A stretch of 64,000 nucleotides of DNA from Protonemura montana (Eukaryota; Arthropoda; Insecta; Plecoptera; Nemouridae): the NCBI GenBank assembly GCA_947568835.1, contig OX387602.1, forward strand, positions 13,195,021 through 13,259,020, written 5' to 3'. This document shows positions 11,976 through 24,940 of the stretch, one piece after another. The stretch's first letter is position 1. Every line of letters begins with the position of its first letter. The translations under genes and the position numbers were made by a program. The notes beneath the pieces are model-generated. The model saw only the letters and a program-made list of their open reading frames with translations, was not told the origin of the DNA and ran no database searches.

Positions 11976-14900
11976 AATACAGTTAATTATTTATCACTCG
12001 TGCAGCAATCAACCGTCGAAACTGGCACTTTCGATAACGTCTCACGATGTAAAGTAATGCTAATGACTAGCTTCGAGCCCACACCACGAATGACCGCGTT
12101 GGATGTTAGATCGCGAGTAGTGAGTAGTCTTGGCGGTACTGAAAGCCACTGAGCAAAGCCTGCATAGATCAACAGCAGACGTGGCTGACTGCCTGTAGGT
12201 AGCAAGCCACTCTCCTGACGTAACAATCTCTGAGCTGGCTAAACCAGTTACGATTTTGTGCTGATGCTTTGTAACGTGGATTTAACTATAGGTATCGGTG
12301 AAGCCAGAAGTTTGCCCTTTAGGCAAATACTAATAGTGCAAATACTATATAAGCTGGCGCCAATTGCATTGTAAACGACACGACAAACAAGAAATTGCAT
12401 GGAATACAATCAAAACGATGCAATTAAAGAAAAAATCTTGTATAATATTAATTCTTATTATGTTAAAAAAAAGACACACGAGTTGATCGTTTTGTTTTTT
12501 TATTTTTTGACAGCGAAGGTATTTTGGAACCAGATAGCTTTGCATCAAAAGGAGGCTGGATTTTACATATACTAAATTTAAAATTTAAATACTCGTGCTA
12601 GTGCGTTGGTTGGTTGACGCGGTGGGAGGGGGGGGGGGGGTATCAGCCATGTTGGTATCTTTTATCAGCTAGTCCCAAGCTTTACGTTAGTCGCTTGATT
12701 ATGTGTCATAACGCAAAATTTAGGATCTTCCTTCATTTGCATTGCGAATTATGACCAATACGCTGTCAGCTAGCGGCAACTGTCAACTACTATCAGCTAA
12801 CGTACACAACTTTCCTGCTCTCATCAGCTCCACCGTTGAGTGTGCACTCAACGGCTACACCAGCCACCAGGTTATCTAAAACCACTGGTGGATCGAGCCC
12901 GCTGGTTCCAAGTCGCGTGAGAAGTGGTCACTAGTCACTGTACGCTGCGATAGCTACTCTTTTTTTAACCCCCGTTGCCTTGAAACTTCTACTCTTTTTT
13001 TCTATAGGTAGTTTGCAGACTGAACTTCCAGACGATAAAAGGAGCAGATCAAATGTGTCCTCGACTTTCAGCGATCTGCGCCATGTTTTAGCACCTACCG
13101 AGTACAGAGCTACTCAAATCAAGCATAAAGAACTAAAATAAATGCCAATACATTGTTTATTCGCTCATCAAGTTAATGCATTGTTATTTTTTTAATGGCA
13201 GAAACCCACAGAAAAGGTATTTCTTCTTAGCCACAGACTCACGAATCGGACAGGTGGGTCTATTCTGAATATGATGCAGTGAAATCACTCAATTGAACCA
13301 AATGTGATAACTTGACGCATGGCGTGGCACACCAAATCCCAGTCTCAACACTTCTATTAGTAGAATTACCATGCACCAAATAATTCCTGAACTGTATATA
13401 GTCGGGTATACCCATCGCAAATTAAAATGCATGCCTCTTTTCATTAACAAATATCTCAGAGACACCACAATGGTACCAACGATGGTACCCTTCTGCACCC
13501 GCTGTATTCAACAGTGTGAATCGGATAAAAATATTGACTGTGCTGGCAACAAGCCTATAACAAGGGGTTTATTTTGAATTGCTTGGAAGGCGGCAAAATA
13601 TTTTTCCTATGAACAAACCGCAACCAAATCGCATCTGTTCTCTGGATTTTGGACAGCTTGATCCAGGCGAACGGGTCTTCTGCTGTTTTTGAAAAAAATT
13701 CCTTTAGTTTCGATTTTCGATTTATGTTACAATTTCTGGTTGTGGGACACATAATTATTTCCCTGGCGTTCGGCGATAGTGCATTCCCAACATAATTATG
13801 AAGATATTATATACCTTAAATGATGTCGATACCATCGGTACCTACGGCGACCTCATGAAAGGTGGTGATATGCGATCATTTGTGACATAGAGCATGCCGC
13901 GACCCGTAAAATTAGCGAGTGTAATTTAATAATGTGTCAGTCGTTCGAGACTTGTACAGCTTCTTGGTCGGCTGCTTATGACACGTGATATATGACCCGA
14001 TGAAGTGTTGACATATTGTGCAATGCACTGGAGAAATTACTGTTTTATAACCCTAGGTCAAGACAACATAGATTTGGATGAGTCGGTCATCCAACTTCTT
14101 GTGGGCCTCTTCTTTATATTTCTGCTATATTTAAACATTATGGCGTCATTACAAATGCTAGTAATTGATTAATGTTTGTAACTCGAGCATTGTGGCCAAA
14201 TCGAGACTGATTTTATGATAATTTCACCACGAGACAGAAATGTTATGCGGTGAATCATTGTCCCATCCTGGATCCGAGTCACTACACCCATTGTAGGCAC
14301 AATTATTTATTTCTATGATTTGTCTATATATTAATGATAATTAATCACACATTGATCTAGATCAACTGCAGCCCAAAGTGGCGGTCCGTGAAACAGTAAC
14401 AGTTTTGTGCCCTCTTTTCAACAGGTCACAATGAAAGGGTTTAAGGGGAATATGGTAAAAAGTATATTTGAATACATTTGAATACAAATGCGGCGTCAAG
14501 TTGTTTACGGACGATACAGACATTTTTACAGGTTCACCCCTAACTGTGTATCAACGCCGGCTGGCGATCCCAGCAATTAATTTTTTTCCTCAACTACGGA
14601 TGCGTGGGCTTTAAATTATTTAAAACCCAAAATGCTTGCTGCGTGCTGCCATGCGTGATGACATTGGCTCTAGTACCAAAATTAAAAACTCATTGTCATT
14701 TTCTCATATTTGACAACTACTAAATATCGTTGCACGGTGTTGTTGACAAGATTATTTTTTAATAGCGCACACTTGTTCAGGCAGCCTTTCCCCACTATTC
14801 AGTCCAAAAGACTCCATGCCCTTGCAAAATATGCGCACTCGTGAGAATGACTAACCGTCATGTGGCGTGCTTGTATGTTCAGAACTGTACACGATAGCCT

Positions 14901-15178
14901 CAGCTGAGCGTAGCCGAGCTTTTGACGCGACATATCGCCGAGCCATTTGCACTGCGCAGTGTCACTTTTGTTAGGTTTGAGGAAGTGTGAGGGAGGATCT
15001 GTTTCTTGTAGAAGCATCATCTACATTTATCCGTAAGTGACTCATTTAAGAAAATAACTATTTAGATAAGGTATCGGTATCTTTGCTGCTTGCTGAACTC
15101 TTTCAGTCTCAATAAAGTCTCGGCTTGGGTTGTCTGCAGATTGCATAACATCGTAAGGAGGGACTCCTCATCGCAATA
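11976..15178. other. Divergent spacer between tetraspanins B and C
   Basis: 3.2 kb between two divergently transcribed tetraspanins. It should hold both promoters and 5' UTRs. A TCAGTC initiator-like hexamer lies about 75 bp upstream of the gene C ATG, with no clear TATA box. There is a (G)13 run at 12628-12640. The short ORFs present lack codon structure or domains. I see no gene. Confidence 0.5.
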
Positions 15179-17346
15179 ATGGTGTCCGCCGGAATGACTT
15201 GTGTCAAGTACCTGCTCTTTGTCTTCAATCTGCTATTTGCGGTAAGAAATTCGATTATTGAAATTTCGATTCAAAATTCGATTAATTCTCATGTAGTGCT
15301 TTATATGTATTTTGGTATAGGTAAACAAATTTTACTCGACCAATTACGGCGGCTGACACCTACCATGGCTTCACCTATTTTCAAGAATCGAATAGTAACT
15401 CATCTCCAAAGATTGACCTACCTATTCTGAAGAAATCACTGCTCACAATTGGCTAACACAATCCTCTTTTATATATTTTTTTTCCAATGAATGTAAATTA
15501 TATATTTTTGTTACATATGTTTCAGATTTCTGGGCTTATAATTTTATCGATCGGAGCTATAATTCAAGCGACATTCACGAGATATACTCCGTTCATTGAT
15601 GATCAGTTCTTCACAGCACCGGTTATTCTGATCGCCGTTGGAGTCATCATCTTTGTCGTTGCCTTCTTTGGATGTTGCGGAGCCGTCAAGGAAAACCACT
15701 GCATGATCATCGCTGTATGTTATCTCCCATCTTTCTGTAGATTTTTCCATTTTTATAAAATACCTAATGATAAAATAGTTAATGTGTCCTATAGTGCATT
15801 GATGTAAATACATTTCTAAAAGAGTTTTGATCCCATTCTGAAGATACTTTAAAATTAAAATTACCCTTTATTTACAGTTCTCGGTCTTCTTGCTGTTGAT
15901 CTTCATCCTAGAAGTGGCTGGAGGAATCGCCGGATATATGCTCCGAGATGATGTCAAGGGAATTCTGAACAATCGTCTTAATGCGACTCTGACTGAATAC
16001 GGAAAGAATCCTGAAACTGCCAAGGCTTGGGACCTGATGCAACATGAGGTACGTGCATTGGTAGATGGGACAGGTGTTTGATGACACACCTTTAACTGAG
16101 GAAATGTTTCAGCATTTTGAGTACTCTTGAAACTGTGAAAGATGTAACCATTTCTCACTAAATCTACTAATGCTGGTTTTGTTGAATTGGTTGCCAATGG
16201 GTTTTTCAAACAATATTTCAGCATCAAATTGCTGAAATCTTGCCAATGATATATTTTAGACATTTTTATCTAGATTTTATTTGCTTTGGTGGTTTACCAC
16301 TAAAGCGATCTACGTGATGTAGCAAAAGCTAAAACGCACACAACAGAAGTTAAAAGCACACCAAAAATTCCAAACCTGCAAATATGGTAGATATCAGCAT
16401 CAATTAATGAACCTATCTATGATATCAGACATTTCCCAAGACAGCAGTCGTGGATGGTGCCCACTACCCCTATCCCACCCTTCCCCATTTGGCTTTTAAT
16501 CTTCATACACACTTAATAACATTTAGGTCACCACAAGAAGGTACCATACTAATTAAGCTATCCTACCATGATTACTTATGTTTACAATCATAAATATATT
16601 TTCAAATGCCAATTGCCACAACTCCCACTATTTATTAAACAAAATTATTATGCCCTGCTTAATTTTGAAAAGCAAAGTTACAGATAGTCTCACTGTTTGC
16701 AAAGTAGCTAAAAAATTCTTGCTCTGAAAAAAAAACAATCCAATTCTCAATTCCAGTTGGCCTGCTGTGGAATTCACAACTACATGGATTGGAAAGCTCT
16801 TTACGGAGCGAACAATGCCACGCTTCCGGGATCGTGCTGCAAGGAAATAGAGGCAGGCAAGGACTGTGAGCCAAAGTTTGCATACCAGGAAGGCTGCCTA
16901 CCCAAGTTTACTGAGGAACTCGAACACAACTCGATTATCTTGGGAGGAGCTGGAATCGGAATAGCGTTTGTGCAGGTAAATGAACAGGATTATATTTACT
17001 TAAGTTTCAAAAGTTCTCATTGAGGGCCATAAGGACTTTTTTTTGTCGGGTACTGGGAATTTACGAAAGAATAAATTGGAAAGCATTCATTCATGACAGT
17101 TTCCCCTACTTACTTATCTATTGTGCTGTTTGCTTCCAGGAGATACTAGCTTCTAAGAATCTGCTATTGCAATAATGGGCCAAAGTTAAGGAGTGTTGGA
17201 TAGTGATAGCCAATCTAGCCTTCCAGCCCAGATTCTTTGTTTAGAGATTCAATCTAATGTTATGTTCCATTTTATTGCAGCTGTTGGGTGTCGCATTCGC
17301 TTGCTGCCTGGCAAGGTCGATTCGTAGAGATTATGAAACGGTTTAA
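15179..17346 (+). CDS. Tetraspanin C (CD63-type), complete
   Basis: Complete tetraspanin of 235 aa. Exons are 15179-15241, 15526-15714, 15878-16048, 16757-16975 and 17281-17346, all GT-AG and phase 0. TM1 is CVKYLLFVFNLLFA. Exon 2 carries TM2 and FFGCCGAVKENHC. Exon 3 carries TM3 (FSVFLLLIFILEVAGGIAGY). Exon 4 is the large loop with ACCGIHN, GSCC, DC and GC, giving six cysteines in the CCG pattern, plus the sequon NAT. Exon 5 finishes TM4 and ends RRDYETV, a YxxPhi-type tail comparable to the CD63 lysosomal sorting signal. Exons 2 and 5 match gene B in length and exon 3 matches gene A; the loop exon is 21 bp shorter than that of B. Introns are much shorter than in B. Its 3' end converges on the UBE2E gene. 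Confidence 0.96.
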
Positions 17347-18806
17347 GCGGTTAAGTCTGTTTTAATTGCTGCAGCAAGATGAAAAGGATAACTTTTGCAA
17401 TATTTTATATTTTCAAGCTAAGCTCGGGGTTTTAGACACTAAATCGGGTAAAGAAAACTAATCGAGAGCTGATGTCAATCCATATTAAAATTTTGAAAAA
17501 TCATCACATTTTCTACCTAAGAGGTACTTGTAGGTCAGTATTCGAGCTCCATGTTTCACATACCTTCTTTAATGAGACGAAGTTTCCCTCCATTACTAAG
17601 TATTATATATTATACAGCCCTGAAGAAATGGCTAGTTAGCGATCGAGTTGAAAGCTGCATCAGGGGATCAAGTTGATAAAACCGCATGAAGGGAAAATCC
17701 ATGATCTGTTTGCTCACATAGCATTTTTTTTTTGTGGATTGTGTTCCATTCAAAATTGTTCCTTTTATTATTGTTTGGGTTGAAAAGGATAACATCACGT
17801 ACTTGCATGAATTGTTCTGAAGTACGCTGTACTCTTTGCACTTTATTATGTTCCAATTACTGAATTAAGTTGTGAATCTCACAAATTCTTCAGGAGAGTA
17901 CACGTTTGATTATTCATATTTTTATAATAAATGCAGAGTGCTGTAGTCAAACTCATTGATGTAGTTTAATAAATGTTTCGCTGTAATAAAAATACTAAAC
18001 TTGGAAAATATTCATACCTCTTTATAGTTGAAATGACAAAATGAAACACTGGTTAGACGTGACAGGAACCAGAAACCTTGACAGAAGTCACCCTTCTCAG
18101 ACGTTAACTTTCCTAATTGTGTATCAAAGAAGTGATACTTAGATCCGACATTACTCTAGCATGGCTTGACTCTACATTATCTTACACACCTAGGCTTAGG
18201 AATATATCGTACGGTTTCAATTCAAACACTAGCAGAAGAGTGGGGCAGTAAGTTAGCAAGTTATTTCCAGATGAAAGAACTTCTCACAACTAAAATTATT
18301 TAATTCACATCAGGCTCCACAAACAATGACTCCTACCATTCCATCAAATAAGTCCCTAAAGAGTAGATTTCGGCAAGTTGGATTACAGTGCTGATGAAAG
18401 TAATTGCTGCTCGGCAGCCATTCACATTTGATATTAAAGCAGCCACCCACATGTACCTATTGATATTCATTATCAGATATGGATACCAATCAGCAAAAGT
18501 CTAATCCTAATTGATAATGTCGCTGCCTTTGTTGGAACATGGGGAATAATATGTATAAAAAGCATACAAAAAAAAAATTAGAATTACCTACCTACCTAAA
18601 CGTTACTTACATTGATCATACTTCCAAATCACAAGTTCGCACCGCAAAAGAAACACGAAAGTAGGTACTTATATGCATTCTACCGAGGCATTTATACGTT
18701 AGATATTTCACCTAATTTACTTTCAAGCAATACACAAGTCGGCACGAGATTGTGCTCAAAATCGAATCAGTCTGTAGCACTGTCCCTGCAGAGTCTGTGT
18801 GACTCA
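17347..18806. other. Convergent 3' UTR region, tetraspanin C and UBE2E
   Basis: Stops of the two convergent genes lie 1.46 kb apart. The plus strand has AATAAA at 17926-17931 and 17968-17973, the likely 3' end of tetraspanin C. I see no further ORF of interest. Confidence 0.6.
17926..17931 (+). terminator. Polyadenylation signal, tetraspanin C
   Basis: AATAAA about 580 bp after the stop codon, with a second AATAAA at 17968-17973 that may be an alternative site. Confidence 0.5.
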
Positions 18807-19792
<986 letters not shown>

Positions 19793-20751
19793 CAGTCTAG
19801 AATTTGAAGCATATTAATTACAAAAATGCACGCATTTCGGATGGTAGGATAGGTATATACAGATCCTTTTTCAACAGGGAAAATGGCAGGTATACACCTA
19901 AACCAGTTCATAGAAATGGTGGTGGGGGGAGGGGGGTCAATTTGTCCTTCAGCTCATTTTGGACAAAGAACCACCATCTTGTGATAGTGGGCAATAAACA
20001 CATTTGGGGACTATGATTAAGCCGGTGAATGATTACAATTGCAGAAAATAGCGTAACTCGTATGAGATTTTTGCTGCAGGCAAGCCGGATAGACTGGCTG
20101 ATTCATAGCCAACTTCTTGGGGTGAAGGAGCTTTGAATAGGCCGAATGAAAGGCTTGCTAGAGCGATAGGATAACCTGCGATTCCCGACTAAACAGGTGC
20201 TCAAGAGGCTCGTATTTTCATCTCTAATGCAGAAGAATGATAAACTATGCTTTGACACCTAAGCTCCACTGGAATGCAGCCATACTTTTACTTTCACAGT
20301 ACTTTTATTGACAACTTTTATTAAGTCACACCGACAAAGGGTACATAAGACATGAAAGTATTTTGAAACCGAGACGGGAACCGTGCGATCGGCTTAACCG
20401 CAAAATTACCAAGCGAAACGAATAAGAGCTAGTCTACTCGATGAGAATGTGGAATGTTTGTCTTATTACATACCTTCTTCTTCCTATTTATCGATTAAAT
20501 TCAACAGGGTGATGTTCTGAATAACAAACAACGTATCGCAGAACACAAAGAAGCAAGAATGCCAACTAAGTTAATGCGGCCCGTTTGCAACACGCTAACA
20601 GTTCGGCTCGCGTGCTCCATTATTCAAGGTCAGATGTGCGATTCGCTTGTATGTCAAAGTGAAATTCGGGCCAAATTTGGGTTTGTCCGAGCTGTCAATT
20701 GTGCCTATTAATTAATATTTTGTCACAGGTTTCTATCTACACCTTACAAAA
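19793..20751. promoter_or_regulatory. Putative bidirectional promoter and UBE2E 5' UTR
   Basis: The UBE2E ATG (minus, 19792) and the PPIL2 ATG (plus, 20752) are 959 bp apart and divergent. On the minus strand a strong donor, AAG|GTATGT at 20474-20468, and an acceptor at 19797-19798 would splice a noncoding exon (starting somewhere in 20475-20700) onto the coding exon. If so, the two transcription start regions are within a few hundred bases of each other. No TATA box is evident. The splice pair and shared promoter are inference. Confidence 0.5.
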
Positions 20752-21731
20752 ATGGGGAAACGCCAGCACCAGAAAGATAAAATGTAAATATCTTAAGAGA
20801 GAACTAAAATTATGAACTTTATTTGGAAGTTTTATTTGTGGTTAAGTATCTCACTATGCAGAGATACTTGTTTTCAAAATTGATTATTTGACAAAGACAT
20901 CGAAGTGCCATTACTTTTGTAACTACATTTGAACACATTTTATATTTAAGGTACCTCACCTGTGCAGAGTGGACCAACTTGTACGGGGGCAAAAAGTCGG
21001 GTCCAGAGATCATACATTTCCGTCGTTTACCTTTTGACCACTGCTGCTTGTGTCTACTACCGTTTGAGATTCCATACTGCGATGAAAAGGGGAATATCTA
21101 TGAACTTCAAGCTATCATAGACTTTATTAAGAAATTTAAAACCAGTCCCGTCACAGGAGAGCCTCTTGATGCCAAGTCGTTAATAAAACTCAACTTTTCT
21201 AAGAATGCTGCTGGTGAATATCACTGTCCTGTATTATTCAAGACTTTCAGTAAGCATTCCCAAATTGTTGCAATCAAAACAACGGGCAATGTTTTTTCTC
21301 GGGAAGCTGTTGACGAATTAAACATCAAAACAAAGAACTGGAAGGATCTGCTAACCGACATACCATTTACAAGGAAGGATTTAATCACCATCCAAGATCC
21401 GACAAATGTGGACAAGTTTAACCTGACAAAGTTTTATCATATAAAAAACAATCAGAAGATGGTCGAAGGTGATGAATTATCATATTAGTTGGTTTGAATA
21501 TTTTCACTGTTGTATGAAATAATAATGCAATTTTATCATTCATATTTAGTTACACAGTTCCATCTTTTGCACCTGCCCCAATCCTTGTTTCGAAGACTCT
21601 GTACATATTTTCAAAACAAGGATTGGGGCAGGTGCAAAAGATGTAACTGTGTAACTAAATATGAATGATATGTTTGATACTGATATAAATTAATTGTAAC
21701 CCAGTGCAATGAACTGAAAACAAGAAAAGCA

Positions 21732-21762
<31 letters not shown>

Positions 21763-24393
21763 CAATTTTACTCACGATTCTAGAGGAGCCGGAGGTTGTT
21801 GGTGGAAACCTGAAGACAGTGTCCAGAGAAGCTCGGGAAATCCTAGATGAATTAGATCGAGACTACAAAGCTCCTGATGCCAAACCAGAGGAAAAGAAAC
21901 AAGCTGACAAATTCAATGCAGTAAGCTTACACCCACAATGTATTATTTTAGTTTCGTTTTATTTAAAAATTGATTTCCCTAAAAGATTAATGTTTGTGAG
22001 AAAAAATAATGCACATAATGATATTACCTGATTAAAATTTATTCCGGTCTTTGTAGGCTCACTATTCTACTGGTGCCGTGTCTGCAAGCTTTACGTCAAC
22101 AGCCTCAGTGCCAGAAACATTCCACGAAGCCGCAATAGTTGACGAAGACCTTGTCAGATATGAACGAGTGAAGAAGAAAGGATATGTTCGTTTTTTGACC
22201 ACCTGCGGGCCTCTCAACTTAGAGCTCTATTCCGATGTATTACCGAAAGTGTGTGAGAACTTTCTCAAACTGGCACAATCCGGCTACTACGACGGCACGA
22301 AATTTCACCGCTCAATTCGGAACTTCATGGTTAGAATGTAATTTAGTATCATCGATAAAAGAAGGTTCTAAAACTATGAAGATACCCATTTGCACTGAAG
22401 AAAGTGTGAATAAAATAACATATTTTTAAAATCCATATCCTCAGAAACTAAACTGGTACAGTTTACTGCAGTGCATGTTCCATTTATTTAGCCAAATACA
22501 CCAATATTTATTAGTCTTGCTACTGATTTGAGTTTGAGTCAGCCTACGTAAAAACTGTCTTAATTTTAGAAGCCTTGTATACAACTAGAGTTTGTCCATC
22601 TTAAAAATCAAATAAATAAGAAATAATAGAGAGAGAGTATGCATGTGTAATGTCCCAGGCTCAATGCTGATGGCCACCCATTCTGGGTTTGGATTCTTCA
22701 TATTTTCTACTACCATTCCAGTTGAAACTATCAAAAGCAAATCGACATACTCTATTTTGCACCTGTAGATTCAAGGAGGTGACCCGACAGCCACAGGCGA
22801 CGGCGGCCAATCGATATGGGGCAAACCATTTGAAGACTTCATCAAACCCAACCTGACCCACACCGGCCGGGGCGTCCTCTCTATGGCAAACTCTGGTCCA
22901 GACACCAACAAGTCCCAATTTTTCATCACGTACAGGTAACTACGTGCTAACCATGGTTAGCTTATAGAACTAATGAAGCAATTCCGTATTTAGATGGTTC
23001 ACTTAAGCTTTAAATGGCTTTTACCTGTCATTCCAAACATTTTCTTCAATTAAGACTACACTCGTTGCTACTATGCTAGGGATTTTGAGAGGCAAAAGAA
23101 AAAAATCCCGAATATAGTACTTTTTGGCGTGTTCCACTAGGAATCGTAGTTTTCCACACACATAGGTGTAACCAAAGATCAGAAGAAAAAAAATCACCCT
23201 ATGTCATATTTGCCAAACTTTCTTCACATTTTTTATGCATGCGGTTTCACGGTGTCTGCTCTTATTTAAAGGATGAAAAGTCCTAAAAAAAATCTTAATA
23301 AAGGGAAAATAAGTTAATTTATTTTTTATTTTTTCTCTTTGTTTCCTACCAACCAAAGTACTGAAGGTCTGTTATTTGGTTGATGCACATTGGTAGCTGC
23401 AGCAGCAGCAGATTGGCTCGTTGCAGCAGCAGGAATTGTTGGTGTGAGGATAGATCAGCAGGGGCATAGGGGTGCAAGGGGAAAAGTTAGGCTGAGAGGA
23501 AATGACAGGCTGGCACTCGAGTATTTTCTCAACTGAGTCGTTATAGCTACCATTGGCATTGACAAAGTTTTGTGTGTATTGGTGCAAATATCCTCAAATA
23601 GCATATCTTGTGAAGACAAATGAGAGAACAGCAAAACTTAATTTGTGATTTGTCATGTTATCATGAAATTCCTCTTGATTACCTGTTTTCTACTTTTTAC
23701 TTAATTTTACTGAGCTGCTGAGTTGTTAAAATTACTAAAATTCAAATAATAATAGATTTAGCAAGATATACATATATTTTTTAAATAAATGCAAATTTAG
23801 TTCACACATGCTATTTGTAAAATACAACAGCAATTTCATACATTGCAACAGATTTACAGCTTATAGCAAGAGCAAAGTGTATACATTTTTAACGTTCTTG
23901 CACAGATCTTGTCGACATTTGGATGGAAAACACACCGTGTTTGGGAAAGTCGTGGGGGGGCTCGACACTCTTCATAAAATGGAGCGAATAGAAGTCGACA
24001 ACAAAGATGTCCCGATTGAAGATATTATCATCGAGAAGGCACAAGTTTTTGTCGATCCATATCAAGAAGCTGATGAACAACTTGCAGCAGAACGCATTGA
24101 AGAGGATAAGAGGCGTGCGGAGGAGGAGAAGTTGAAGAAAGAACCAAAGAGGGACAAAAATGCTCCTCTAAAAGTGTTTCGGTCTGGAATTGGCAAATAT
24201 ATCGACATGGGAGAGTCATCGAAGTATGTTAATCAGTCTACATTGTGGTCTCAGCTTTGTGGTCTCATCTGTAAGGCATGATTTTAAATATTTTAATTTT
24301 TGCAGGGCTGTAAAAGCTGTTGATGTTTCCGAACCAGCTCCTAAAAAGAAAAAATCTGTGGGCTATGAATTTGGCACATTCAGTCAGTGGTGA
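20752..24393 (+). CDS. PPIL2: PPIL2 / Cyp60: U-box cyclophilin, complete
   Basis: RING-type U-box plus cyclophilin-type peptidyl-prolyl isomerase of the nucleus/spliceosome, 510 aa. Exons are 20752-20783, 20951-21468, 21784-21920, 22057-22329, 22769-22935, 23906-24223 and 24306-24393; frames join exactly. The N-terminus [11 protein letters not shown] is essentially invariant in the family. The U-box region lies at about residues 35-170 (LIKLNFSKN and [16 protein letters not shown] are recognisable). Residues about 230-265 are the conserved linker [20 protein letters not shown]. The isomerase domain is about 277-430, with [30 protein letters not shown] and DGKHTVFG. The tryptophan of CypA that contacts cyclosporin is His here (CRHLDGKH); human PPIL2 also lacks Trp there. 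A charged C-terminal region ends FGTFSQW, matching the family's terminal F-x-x-FSxW. The exon 2 donor (GAAG|GTGATG) is weak but required by frame. Confidence 0.95.
21518..21770 (+). mobile_element. Hairpin insertion with (TAA)n tail and 18-bp flanking duplication
   Basis: In PPIL2 intron 2 the 18-mer AATAATAATGCAATTTTA occurs at 21518-21535 and again at 21753-21770. The 217 bp between them begins with a near-perfect inverted repeat: arms of about 59 bp (21534-21594 and 21609-21670), three or so mismatches, and a loop of about 14 nt. A unique segment follows, ending in a (TAA)n tract adjoining the right duplication. Flanking duplication plus simple-repeat tail is the signature of target-primed retrotransposition. 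The source RNA is not recognised. Confidence 0.7.
22936..23905 (+). other. PPIL2 intron 5
   Basis: 970-bp AT-rich intron with a GCAGCAGCAG-rich patch near 23400-23430. I see no exon between the flanking coding exons; frame passes directly from ITY-R to R-SC. Confidence 0.6.
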
Positions 24394-24493
24394 AACTACT
24401 ACATTTGGAGCAACTTTGTCATCAGAATATTGATTATGTGTCTTGAAATTCACAAAATTATGATTTCCAATTTATGGAAGTTTCAACCATCTT

Positions 24494-24499
24494 AATAAA
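24494..24499 (+). terminator. Polyadenylation signal, PPIL2
   Basis: AATAAA about 100 bp after the PPIL2 stop codon, in an AT-rich 3' UTR. Confidence 0.65.
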
Positions 24500-24718
24500 T
24501 AAGCGATGTGTTTAATATTGCATAAAAGATTATTATTGTAAACAACGGTTTAACAGTGCAAGGAATATTTCCAGAAATAATTTATTATTTTGGTTCACCC
24601 TGTCTTCGCGCCACATTTTGATTCGGTCAGTTGCCTTCCAGTCACAGCTGACCTTGACATAGCAAAATGGTGGACTATGTTGTCCAGTGTTAGCCGTTTT
24701 TCCGTGTAATGTCACTAT

Positions 24719-24940
24719 TTAGTACAATTTTAGTGTAAAACGCTCACTTTTGAGTTCTTTGAAGATATCAGACTTTACTTCGTTAACCTGCAACTGAGAA
24801 AATGGATGATTTGGGTGAGTTTGATACATTTCGGTCACAGCTGTCTTTGCTGCTTGTTTGCTCCTTAGGCCAATTACTCTAAACAAAGCGACTTGCTGTT
24901 TAATCTTTGAATACCGACTTGCCAACTTGCTGAGTTTCAT
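24719..24940 (-). CDS. Unassigned small ORF, possible gene exon
   Basis: A 73-codon minus-strand ORF starting MKLSKLASRYSKIKQQ, basic and amphipathic at its N-terminus (possibly a mitochondrial presequence), with a composition more protein-like than neighbouring random ORFs. Near its end a good donor, AAAA|GTGAGC at about 24750, could splice to downstream minus-strand sequence. A second minus ORF at 24533-24715 follows in another frame and ends near AATAAA-like sequence. I do not recognise the family. It would be convergent with PPIL2. It may be spurious. Confidence 0.25.
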   Translation of the reverse strand: MKLSKLASRYSKIKQQVALFRVIGLRSKQAAKTAVTEMYQTHPNHPFSQLQVNEVKSDIFKELKSERFTLKLY

